DNA of 64,000 bases from an uncultured Collinsella sp. (lineage in GTDB: Bacteria; Actinomycetota; Coriobacteriia; Coriobacteriales; Coriobacteriaceae). Location of the stretch: contig UQMM01000006.1 of the NCBI GenBank assembly GCA_900542165.1, positions 22,396-86,395 of the forward strand, in the 5' to 3' direction. The notes beneath the pieces were generated by a model. The model saw nothing but the letters and a program-made list of their open reading frames with translations. It did no database searches and was not told the DNA's origin. The position numbers and the translations under genes are program-made. This document shows, one piece after another, positions 41,479 to 51,000 of the stretch (position 1 is the first letter of the stretch; each line of letters starts with the position of its first letter).

Positions 41479-44400
41479 ATGAGCAAACTCGTCGAGGGCA
41501 TTAAAGACCGCGTGGTCGCTGCTGCACGCGAGGCCGCGCCCGCCGTGGTGGACGCCGCGCAGAAGGCCGCGACCGCGGCTGCCGAGAAAGTTGCCGAGGC
41601 AGTTGCCGATGCCAAGAACGCGGCAGGGGAGACGTCCGTCGCTAGCGAGCCCGTCACTGCCGCTGAGCCCGCAGCCGCCACTGCCGCCCAGGCCCCCGAA
41701 GGCGCGATCTTCAACCCCGAGAACGCTCGTGGCAACCTGCACCTGGGCATCGACGTGGGCTCCACCACCGTCAAGCTCGCCGTGCTCAACGACGACAACC
41801 AGATCGTCTACGCCAAGTACCAGCGCCACCACACCGACGTCCGCGCTTGTGCCCGCGACCTGTTCGAGGGCGCTGCGACCGTGCTGCCGACGGCCCAGAT
41901 GACCTGCGCCATTACCGGCTCGGGCGGCCTGCTGCTGTCCCAGTGGCTCGACCTGGAGTTTGTCCAGGAGGTCATCGCCAGCAAGCGTGCCGTCGAGACC
42001 CTCATCCCGGCCACCGACGTCGCCATCGAGCTGGGCGGCGAGGACGCCAAGATCATCTACTTCGACAACGGCATCGAGCAGCGCATGAACGGCACCTGCG
42101 CCGGCGGCACGGGCGCGTTCATCGACCAGATGGCAACCCTGCTGCACACCGATGCCAGTGGCCTCAACGAGCTCGCGGCCAACGCCACCACCATCTATCC
42201 CATCGCCAGCCGCTGCGGCGTTTTTGCCAAGACCGACGTGCAGCCGCTGCTCAACGAGGGCGCCCGCCCCGAGGACGTGGCCGCCTCCATCTTCCAGGCT
42301 GTCGTGACCCAGACCATCTCGGGCCTGGCGTGCGGCCGTCCCATCCGCGGCAACGTCGCCTTCCTGGGCGGCCCGCTGCAGTATCTCTCCGAGCTGCGCC
42401 ACCGCTTCTACCTCACGCTCAATCTGGACGAGGAGCACCGTATCGTGCCCCAAAACGCTCACCTGTTTGTGGCGAGCGGCGCCGCCATGGCGCACGAGTC
42501 CAACAAGCTCAGCACGTTCCCGCAGCTCATCGGGGCCATCGATGCCCTGGGTGACACGCAGGGTGCCGAGGTCGAGCGTCTGGATCCGCTCTTTGCCACC
42601 GACGAGGACTTTGCCGAGTTCAAGACCCGCCACGACACCGAGGTCGTCCCCAAGGGCAAGCTCGAAGGCTACACCGGACGCGTGTTCATCGGCATCGACG
42701 CCGGCTCCACCACCATGAAGGCCGCGCTCGTGGGCGAGGACGGTCAGCTGCTGCACACCTGGTACGGCAACAACAACGGCGACATCCTAGGCACGGCCAA
42801 GGTCATCATGGCCGATTTCTACAACCACATCCCCGCGGGCTGCACCATCGGCCACGTGACCACCACGGGCTACGGTGAGGCGCTGCTCATCGAGGCCCTC
42901 AAGGCCGATTCCGGCGAGATCGAGACCGTCGCGCACCTGCGCGGCGCCAAGGCGTTCCTGCCCGGCGTCGAGTTCATTCTGGACATTGGCGGCCAGGACA
43001 TGAAGTGCCTGCGCGTCAAGGACGGCGTCATCGAGCACATCATGCTCAACGAGGCCTGCTCGTCGGGTTGCGGTAGCTTTATCGAGAGCTTCGCCGTCTC
43101 TATGAACATGGACGTGCGCGCGTTCGCCAACGCCGCCATCCATGCCAAAGCCCCGGTCGACCTGGGAAGTCGCTGCACGGTCTTTATGAACTCGCGCGTC
43201 AAGCAGGCGCAAAAGGAAGGCGCCACGGTGGGCGACATCGCGGCCGGCCTGTCCTATTCCGTCATCAAGAACGCTCTGTTCAAGGTCATTAAGCTGCGCG
43301 ATCCCAAGGAGATCGGCAGCCAGGTAATCGTTCAGGGCGGCACCTTTATGTCCGATGCCACGCTGCGCGCGTTTGAGCAGCTCACCGGCGTTCATGCCGT
43401 GCGCCCCGACATCGCCGGCTGCATGGGCGCCTATGGTGCGGCCCTGCTCGCCCGCGATCGCGCTGGTGCCGACGGCACTTCGACCATTCTTTCTGCCGAG
43501 GACATCGCACACCTCACCGTGACGCAAAAGCATGTCCGCTGCGGTCGCTGCTCCAACAACTGCCAGCTTACCGTCAACGACTTTGGCGGCGGCAGGCGCT
43601 TTATCACCGGCAACCGCTGCGAGAAGGGCGCCGGCCACAAAAAGCAGAAGACCGAGGCGCCCAACCTCTTCAAAAAGAAAAACGAGCTGCTCTTTAACCG
43701 CGAGGTGCTGAGCCCCGACGAGGCCCCGCGCGGCACCGTGGGTATCCCTCGCGCACTCAACATGTACGAGAACTACCCCTTCTGGCACGCGTTCTTTACG
43801 CGCCTGGGCTTTAGCGTGCAGCTGTCCGACCAGTCGAGCAAAAAGACCTACCAGGCGGGCATCGAGTCCATGCCGTCCGAGAGCGTGTGCTACCCGGCAA
43901 AGATGAGCCACGGCCATGTGATGAACCTTATCGACCGCGATGTCGACTTCATTTGGATGCCGTGCGTGCGCTGGGAGCGCAAGGAGGATCCGACCGCCGG
44001 CAACTGCTATAACTGTCCCATCGTCATGAGCTACCCCACGGCGCTGGCGCTCAATATCGACGAGATCCGCGAGCAGAATATCGAGTTCCTGTACCCGTTT
44101 GTGCCCTATCACGACAAGACCGAGCTCAAGCGCCGCCTGTATCAGGTGCTCACCGTCGACCGTGTGGCCGATGCCGAGGCTGGTCGCGGCCGCGTGCGTG
44201 GTCCCAAGATCACGCGCTCCGAGGTCGATGCTGCCGTCAACGCCGCCTTCGAGGCCGATGCGCGCTTCCACGAGGATATCCAGACCATGGGCGAGGAGGC
44301 TCTTAAGTGGGTCGAGGACCACGGCGGCCACGGCATCGTACTCGCCGGTCGTCCCTACCACAACGACCCCGAGATCAACCACGCCCTGCCCGAGCTTATC

Positions 44401-46266
44401 TCGAGTTTTGGCTTTGCGGTCTTTACCGAGGATTCGCTCGCGCATCTCGTGAAGCCCGAGCGCCCCATCCGCGTCGTCGACCAGTGGATGTACCACAGCC
44501 GCCTGTACGCCGTCGCCCGTTTTGTGACGATGCGCAACGATCTGGACCTGATCCAGCTCAACTCTTTCGGCTGCGGCCTGGACGCCCTGACCACCGATCA
44601 GGTGCAGGAGATTCTGGAAGCCAGCGGCAAGATCTACACCGTGCTCAAGATCGACGAGGTGTCCAACCTGGGCGCCGCGCGCATCCGCATCCGCTCACTC
44701 ATGGCGGCGCTTAAGGACCAGGAGGCCGAACGCTTGGCCGAGGCCACGGCCGCGGGCGAGGCCTACGAGCAGGGCGATGCCGCGCCGGTGGCGCCCTCCA
44801 AGGATGCCCCCGCGTTCGCGAGCCGCAAGTACACGTTCGAGGCGCAGCGCGAGAGTGCATCGACCGCGTGGCCCAAGGTGCCCTTCACCGAGCAGATGCG
44901 CGACGAGGGCTACACCATCCTGTGCCCGCAGATGGCGCCGATCCACTTTGACCTGGTCAAAGAGGTGTTCCGTGGTGCTGGCTACAACTTGGAGCTGCTG
45001 CCCTCGACCGATCACGACGCCGTCGAGGCCGGCCTGCGCTACGTGAACAATGACATTTGCTATCCGTCCATTTTGGTGACCGGCCAGATTATGGAGGCCA
45101 TCGAGAGCGGTCGGTACGACCTGTCCAAGACGGCCGTGGTTATCAGCCAGACCGGCGGCGGCTGCCGTGCCACCAATTACATCGCGCTCATCCGCAAGGC
45201 CCTGCGCGAGAGCGGCCATCCTGAGATCCCGGTGATCTCGCTTTCGGCCGTGGCGCTCGGCGAGGACAACCCCGGCTTTAAGATTACGCCGGCGCTGCTC
45301 AAGCAGGCAGTCTACGCGGTGCTCTTTGGCGACGTGATGATGCAGATGCTCTACCGCTGCCGCCCGTACGAGGCAACGCCTGGTGCCGCCAACGCGCTCT
45401 ACGAGGAGTACATGGCGCGCGCCCGCAAGCTGGCGCCTAAGTTCAACAGGCATAACTACACCAAGCTGTGCCGCGAGGCCATCCGCGCGTTCGACACCAT
45501 GCCGCTCGTGGGCGAGGGTACCAAGCCGCGCGTGGGCGTGGTCGGTGAGATCTTGGTCAAGTTCCACCCTACGGCCAACAACCACGTGGTCGACGTGATC
45601 GAGCGCGAGGGCTGCGAGGCTGTGGTGCCGGGCCTGCTCGATTTCTTCCTGTACTCCATGAGTAATGCCGAGCTGCAGAAGGACGAGCTGGGAAGCTCTG
45701 CCACTACGCGCGCGGGCATGCAGGCGCTCATTAAGCTGGTGGACTGGATGCGTACGCCGGTGGAGGAGATGCTCGAAAAGTCCCGCCGCTTTGAGGCGCC
45801 CGAGCGCATCGGCACCATGGCCGACAAGGCCCGCACGGTGCTTTCGGTGTGCAACAACATGGGCGAGGGCTGGCTGCTCACGGCCGAGATGCTCGACCTG
45901 ATTGATCATGGCGCGCCCAACATCATCTGCACGCAACCCTTCGCGTGCCTGCCCAACCATGTGGTGGGCAAGGCCGTGATCAAGGAGCTGCGCCGTCAAC
46001 ATCCCGAGAGCAACATCGTTGCGGTGGACTATGATCCTGGTGCGTCCGAGGTCAACCAGCTCAACCGTATTAAGCTCATGATCAGCGTTGCCAAGGAAAA
46101 CATGCGCGCCGGCAAGGGCTTTAAGCTCGAGAAGGTGGCGCCGCTCGCGATGGACGAGGTCACCGGCCAGATGCGTGCCCATGATGGCTGCGTGAGCTGC
46201 GGACCGGCCAGCGAGGAGGCCGTTGCATCGGTCGCCAAGCGTCTGGGACGCGGCATTAAGAAGTAG
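41479..46266 (+). CDS. Giant 2-hydroxyacyl-CoA dehydratase activator-type fusion protein
   Basis: A 1595-residue protein. After an Ala-rich helical leader (1-75), two BadF/BcrA-type ASKHA ATPase domains follow: GIDVGSTTVKLAVL near 90 and GIDAGSTTMKAALV near 404. Possible [4Fe-4S] cysteines lie in NGTCAGGTGAF (204) and EACSSGCGSF (525). A CGRCSNNCQL cluster follows near 684, then a DUF2229 region (about 740-1000) and an HgdB-like half (about 1130-1560) ending in CVSCG. Two-domain activators normally transfer one electron, driven by ATP, to a separate dehydratase. The fused form is widespread in anaerobes, but its reaction is not established. No dehydratase genes are adjacent. Confidence 0.88.
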   Translation: MSKLVEGIKDRVVAAAREAAPAVVDAAQKAATAAAEKVAEAVADAKNAAGETSVASEPVTAAEPAAATAAQAPEGAIFNPENARGNLHLGIDVGSTTVKLAVLNDDNQIVYAKYQRHHTDVRACARDLFEGAATVLPTAQMTCAITGSGGLLLSQWLDLEFVQEVIASKRAVETLIPATDVAIELGGEDAKIIYFDNGIEQRMNGTCAGGTGAFIDQMATLLHTDASGLNELAANATTIYPIASRCGVFAKTDVQPLLNEGARPEDVAASIFQAVVTQTISGLACGRPIRGNVAFLGGPLQYLSELRHRFYLTLNLDEEHRIVPQNAHLFVASGAAMAHESNKLSTFPQLIGAIDALGDTQGAEVERLDPLFATDEDFAEFKTRHDTEVVPKGKLEGYTGRVFIGIDAGSTTMKAALVGEDGQLLHTWYGNNNGDILGTAKVIMADFYNHIPAGCTIGHVTTTGYGEALLIEALKADSGEIETVAHLRGAKAFLPGVEFILDIGGQDMKCLRVKDGVIEHIMLNEACSSGCGSFIESFAVSMNMDVRAFANAAIHAKAPVDLGSRCTVFMNSRVKQAQKEGATVGDIAAGLSYSVIKNALFKVIKLRDPKEIGSQVIVQGGTFMSDATLRAFEQLTGVHAVRPDIAGCMGAYGAALLARDRAGADGTSTILSAEDIAHLTVTQKHVRCGRCSNNCQLTVNDFGGGRRFITGNRCEKGAGHKKQKTEAPNLFKKKNELLFNREVLSPDEAPRGTVGIPRALNMYENYPFWHAFFTRLGFSVQLSDQSSKKTYQAGIESMPSESVCYPAKMSHGHVMNLIDRDVDFIWMPCVRWERKEDPTAGNCYNCPIVMSYPTALALNIDEIREQNIEFLYPFVPYHDKTELKRRLYQVLTVDRVADAEAGRGRVRGPKITRSEVDAAVNAAFEADARFHEDIQTMGEEALKWVEDHGGHGIVLAGRPYHNDPEINHALPELISSFGFAVFTEDSLAHLVKPERPIRVVDQWMYHSRLYAVARFVTMRNDLDLIQLNSFGCGLDALTTDQVQEILEASGKIYTVLKIDEVSNLGAARIRIRSLMAALKDQEAERLAEATAAGEAYEQGDAAPVAPSKDAPAFASRKYTFEAQRESASTAWPKVPFTEQMRDEGYTILCPQMAPIHFDLVKEVFRGAGYNLELLPSTDHDAVEAGLRYVNNDICYPSILVTGQIMEAIESGRYDLSKTAVVISQTGGGCRATNYIALIRKALRESGHPEIPVISLSAVALGEDNPGFKITPALLKQAVYAVLFGDVMMQMLYRCRPYEATPGAANALYEEYMARARKLAPKFNRHNYTKLCREAIRAFDTMPLVGEGTKPRVGVVGEILVKFHPTANNHVVDVIEREGCEAVVPGLLDFFLYSMSNAELQKDELGSSATTRAGMQALIKLVDWMRTPVEEMLEKSRRFEAPERIGTMADKARTVLSVCNNMGEGWLLTAEMLDLIDHGAPNIICTQPFACLPNHVVGKAVIKELRRQHPESNIVAVDYDPGASEVNQLNRIKLMISVAKENMRAGKGFKLEKVAPLAMDEVTGQMRAHDGCVSCGPASEEAVASVAKRLGRGIKK

Positions 46267-46294
46267 TTGGCCTGCTTTGGGCTAGATATGAGGC

Positions 46295-46331
46295 AAACGG
46301 GTGGTAGCCGTGCCGGCTACTACCCGTTTTT
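46295..46331 (+). terminator. Terminator after the dehydratase-activator gene
   Basis: Fifteen-base arms (46295-46309 with 46315-46329) have a single wobble and a 5-base loop, and end in TTTTT. It lies 29 bp past the stop. Confidence 0.9.
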
Positions 46332-46351
46332 GCTGGACATATGTTGCGCAA

Positions 46352-46572
46352 ATGACCTTGCTACAGCCTTCCGTGGGCTTGCCCGATTTTTGGGCCGGCT
46401 CGGGCTTTGAGGACAAGCTGCTGCAAGCCCAGGGCGATTTTTCGCTCAACGCGGGCCAGCACAGCGTGACCTATCTGCCAAACGACGAGATGATCGCTGC
46501 GGACTGCCCATCGCCACCTACGAGATGGAAGCCGAAAAGTATATCTACCGCGTGTACAAGTACGAGCTGTAG
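46352..46572 (+). pseudogene. Remnant of an unidentified gene with a frameshift
   Basis: From ATG 46352 the frame reads as well-composed protein (LLQPSVGLPDFWAGSGFEDK, then LLQAQGDFSLNAGQHSVTYL) up to about 46500. The sensible sequence then continues in another frame (LPIATYEMEAEKYIYRVYKY) to a TAG at 46570-46572. Codon usage in both parts matches local genes, suggesting the 3' end of a gene shifted by one indel after losing its front. I do not recognise the family. It has no ribosome site and follows a strong terminator. Confidence 0.45.
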
Positions 46573-46639
46573 GGCCGCGCTTGGCTGTGCCTGTGCCCCG
46601 CGGCCGCGCTCTCGTGCCGGGTCCACCTCGCGTCCCGCA

Positions 46640-47779
46640 TCACTTCACATCGAACTCCACGCGATCGAGTTCGGGTGCGTTGAGGTCGATGAGTTTGCGG
46701 GCGACGTGGCGGTCGTGCGTCCCGAGCGCCTCGCTCGTTGTCACATGGGCGACGATTTCGCGCTCTACAATGCCTCCCTCGTCCCCTTCGGTGGCCGAGG
46801 TCTCGACGGCGACGGTGTAATCCTTAAAGCCCGGCAGTACCGCCGCAAGCTCGCGCGTGGTTTCGGTGACGCCGTAGCCGTCCTGCACGCCGGCCTGCGC
46901 CGAGCCAATGGAGCCAGCCGTCATAACGATGCAGGGGATGGCAAAGATCACCGTGCCCACAATAATGCGGCGGCGCACCTTGCGTGACAGCTCATCGACC
47001 TCGGCATTTTCCTCGGCTGTCACAATGCCGTCGCCGTTGAGGTCGCGCTTGAGCGGTACACGCAAAAGAAGCAATACGGCTTCGGCCGCCAGCGCGATAA
47101 AGACCACGTTGATGCCAAACTCGTAAAGCGCCGAGAGAAACAGTGACCCGCTTGCGATGGCGATGCCGTAGCCCGCCGCGCACAGGGGCGGCATGAGCGC
47201 GGTCGCCACGGCTACGCCGGCGATGAGCGTGGCGGGTTCCTGGTCGCGCGAGTTGCCCAGGCCGCCCGCAAAGCCGCCCGCGAGCGCGACGGCAAGGTCC
47301 CACACAGTCGGTGTCGAATTGTCGATGATGGCGGCAGTGGTGGTGCCAAGGGGCGAGAGCTTAAAATACAGCGTGGACGTGACCAGGCAAAAGGCCATTT
47401 GCAGCGCAAGGCCGGCGACGGCTTCGACGGCAATCTCGCGGTCGAGCGTGGCGATGCCGTATGCCATGGCAAGGACCGAGCCCATAAGCGGGCAGATGAG
47501 CATGGCACCTACAATGGCGATGTCCGAGTCGATATCGAGACCGATGCTCGCGATGAGCATGGCGATGATGAGGATGCATAGGTGAGAGCCGGTCAGGCGT
47601 GCCCCGTTTACAAAGCGCTTGCGAATCACGTGGTAGGGCGCGCGACCCTCGCGAATGTTGAATGCGCGCTTTAAAAAGCGACCAGCCTGTTCGGCAGCCT
47701 CACTATGGGCAGGGCGGATGCCATGGCGCCGGTGATGGCGTTCACGCAGTCGCTTGAGCTGTTGTCTATCGAGTTCCAT
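46640..47779 (-). CDS. DUF389 membrane protein with an inserted EF-hand-like loop
   Basis: A 379-residue protein of the TIGR00341/DUF389 family. Helices run from about residue 65 to 240, with IGLDIDSDIAIVGAMLICPLMGSVLAMAYGIA and LIAGVAVATALMPPLCAAGYGIA as hallmark segments, then one helix near 275. Residues 245-257 read DLNGDGIVTAEE, a canonical EF-hand/dockerin-type calcium loop in the linker. The C-terminus is soluble. The function of the family is unknown. The start at 47779 (GAGGTGAAC before ATG) is preferred over an upstream ATG 42 codons earlier. Confidence 0.85.
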   Translation of the reverse strand: MELDRQQLKRLRERHHRRHGIRPAHSEAAEQAGRFLKRAFNIREGRAPYHVIRKRFVNGARLTGSHLCILIIAMLIASIGLDIDSDIAIVGAMLICPLMGSVLAMAYGIATLDREIAVEAVAGLALQMAFCLVTSTLYFKLSPLGTTTAAIIDNSTPTVWDLAVALAGGFAGGLGNSRDQEPATLIAGVAVATALMPPLCAAGYGIAIASGSLFLSALYEFGINVVFIALAAEAVLLLLRVPLKRDLNGDGIVTAEENAEVDELSRKVRRRIIVGTVIFAIPCIVMTAGSIGSAQAGVQDGYGVTETTRELAAVLPGFKDYTVAVETSATEGDEGGIVEREIVAHVTTSEALGTHDRHVARKLIDLNAPELDRVEFDVK

Positions 47780-48086
47780 GTTCACCTCGTTCCAGCGCGG
47801 TCCGTGCAACGCGCCCGTTGTCCTAACTCTACACCGTGGCGGGCGGGGTGTCTGTTGGATGCGGAATCCGATAGGGCGGATGACGCGGGAGCAAATGCAA
47901 ATCACAGGCTCAATTCCATCACGCGAAAATATGATGCACCAGCTCCTTCAAATGTGACGAAATTGTGAAGCACGGGAGCATGAATTTCAAAAAATACGCT
48001 GGTCGCCAATGTTGCGCAACAGAATTCAAAAATCGACAGCTACCGTTTGATACGTATGGATACATCCGTGTCAAAGGGAGAAAGCC

Positions 48087-51000
48087 ATGGCAAACTACAG
48101 TCCACAACACTTTGAGCCTCGGGCCAAGGCCGTCAACGTCAAGGGCGTTGCCAACCGCGCCGTCGCAACCGTTTTGACGGCGGGCCTCATCGCTCAGCCG
48201 CTCATGTCGCCGCTGGCGGCAATCGCCGCACCGTCAACCGATAACGGCGATTCTGTTCAGGGGGGGGGTAGTTCTGTAGAGAATACCGTTGCCGCCGGTA
48301 ACCAAGCGGTCGTAAAGACGGCTGCCCAGCTGGCCGAGGAGTCGGCAAAGCAGCTCAAGGACGCTCAGGCCGCCTACGATGCCGCCCAGAAGAAGGCCGA
48401 CGCGGCGGGCCAGTCTCAAAAGCAGGCGCAGCAGCAAAAGAATCAGGCCTCGCAGGCTGTGAGCGACAACGAAATCGAGCAGAACGCAGCAGAAGTCGCC
48501 GCGCTCCAGGAGAAGATTGACGAGCTCAAAGCCGCCGTCGAAAAGACCGAGCAGCAGCAGAAGAAGCTGGGCGACCTGAACGATCAGCTCGAACAGGCCA
48601 ACAAGAGTGTCGAGGATAAGACCCAGGCGCTCAAGGACGCCAAGGCAAAGCAGGATGAGGCCAAGAAGGCCCTCGACGATGCCCAGGCCAAGCTCGAGGC
48701 CATGGGTATGGACGAGTACGAGGCCGCCAAGAAGGCCGTCGAGGACGCACAGGCAAAGCTCGATGACGCCAATAAGGCCGTTACTGCTGCACAGGCCAAT
48801 CTGGACCAGGCCAAGGCTGCCGAGGCCAGCGCCCAGCAGGAAAAGCAGAATATCGAGGCAGCTTTGACGACTGCCCAGGCCAAGAAGCAGGAGACTGCCG
48901 CTGCTCCCGCAGCCGCAACCACCGCGCGCGATAACGCCCAGCAGAAGTTCAACCAGGCGCAGGCCGCGCTCGATGCTGCCGTCTCGGGTACGGGTGTTGA
49001 CCTGAGTGCGCTTGAGGCCGCCCAGATCGCTGCTGCTGGTGAGCTCAAGACCGCGCAGGCGGAGCTCAATGCCGCGACGGATGCCGACGCCACCGCACAG
49101 ACAAATCTGCAGGCCGCCCAGGCTGCCGTCGCTGCCGCGCAGGAGAAGGCCAACGCCGCCAACGCTGCTGTGGCATCTGCCCAGTCTGCATACGATGCGG
49201 CAAACAAGGAGTACAACGCCGCCGCCAGCAAGCGCGACGCCGCCAAGGCCGCATACGAGCAGGCCCAGCAGACCGAGGCCGACAAGAAGGCTGAGTACGA
49301 CCGACTCGTCGAGATTCGTCAGCAGAAGAGCAACGAGTTCGATCAGGCTCGTGCTGAAGTAACCGACGCGCATAATGCATACGACGCCGCAAACGCCGAG
49401 GTCGAGAAGCTTAACCAGCAGATTGCCGACCTCAAGTCGAACATGACCGTAGACCAGAATGTCATCAGCCAGGGCGTGCTCGGCTTCATGAATTACATCA
49501 TCGGCGGCAGCCAGTTCACAGCCACACAGAAAAAGAACGCCCAGGAAGCCGTATCGATGCTGACCGGTGCCGCTGACAAGGCCGAATGGTATGACCAGTA
49601 CGTCGATCAGGATATGTCTCGCGACACCAACCCGCTTTCCTTGGAGCAGATGCGCAACGCCCTGACATATCTCGACACCCAGAACAACCTCCGCAAGGCG
49701 AACGGCCAGTCGGCGCTCAGCGTCAGCCTCCGCATGACTGCGGCAGCCGCCCTTAATGCATCATATTCATCGAACATTTGGGGACACTCGGACTGCTACT
49801 ACGACAATGGGGAAAATCTTGCTGGCGGCGGCGGTGCATATACTGGCGGCGAAACCGAGGATACGCTTGGCTGGCCATATACCGGTCTCTACACTCAGGA
49901 AAAAGAGGCATTCGATAAGTACGTCGAGAAGAATAGCGACCTTGGAAACCATCGATATGATTCCTCCTATATCTGGCGGCACTACAAGAGCATTTTCCAT
50001 GAGTGCGGGCACTATCTCAACATTATCGATGCCGGTACGAAGGCTATCGGCATCGCAACCGGTAGCGGTAAGAACACCGATTCCGAGGTAACAATCTTCG
50101 ATTACAGCTCTTTTGACAGTGAGGCTGATTTCACTGTCTCCGAGTTCAAGAAGCTCCTGAACGACTACATCGATTCCGCATACAACGCAGGCGGAACGCA
50201 GGAGCAGAAGGAGCAGCTGAAGCAGCTGCAGAATAAGCTGGCAGAAGCGCAGAAGAACTTCGGGACTGCCGGAACGGCTTATTCTGACGCATTGGATAAG
50301 CAAGAAAGCGCTCGCGACGCCTATACCGCGGCCGACACGAACGTGAACACCGCCAAGGGCGAGTACGAGAAGGCCAAGTCCGGCACCGCCGCCGCGAAGA
50401 CGGCATACGACGCCGCGAAGGACGCGCTCGGCGGAATCGACATCGAGCCCCTCAAGCAGAACCTCGATGCCGCCAAGTCCGAGGCCGCTACTGCCCAGGC
50501 GGCTCTCGATAAGGCAAACGCCACGCTTGCTGACAGCAAGACGAAGGCAGCTGAGGCCGCTGCTCGAAAGGCGAAGGCTCGCAGCGCCCGCGATGCCGCC
50601 AAGGCAAAGTCCGAACAGGCCAACGAGGCGTATGACAACGCCACGGCTTCGGTCAAGGACCTTGCTGCCAAGCGCGATGCCGCCCAGGCGGACCTTGCGA
50701 ATAAGCAGGGCTCGCTTGACGAGGCAAAGAAGGCCGACGATGCCGCCCAGGCTGGTGAAGACAAGGCCCAGGCCGCAGATGTCCAGGCCGCGACCGCTCT
50801 TTCGGACGCCAAGCAGGCAGTTGCCGCCAAGAAGCAGGCCCTGTCCGACGCACAGGCGAAGGCCAAGGCCGCCGAGGGCGAGCTTGCCACCGCAAACAAG
50901 GCCTTCGAGCGCTTCGCCGGCGCCCAGAAGGCGGTCGACGACGCCAAGGCCGCCTATGACGCTGCCGTCGCCGGTGTCGCCGATGCCCAGAAGCAGCTCG

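Noticed and set aside
42787..44496. 569-codon minus-strand frame opposite the dehydratase-activator fusion
   Set aside because: Antisense shadow; the plus strand has intact ATPase motifs and a continuous 1595-codon frame.
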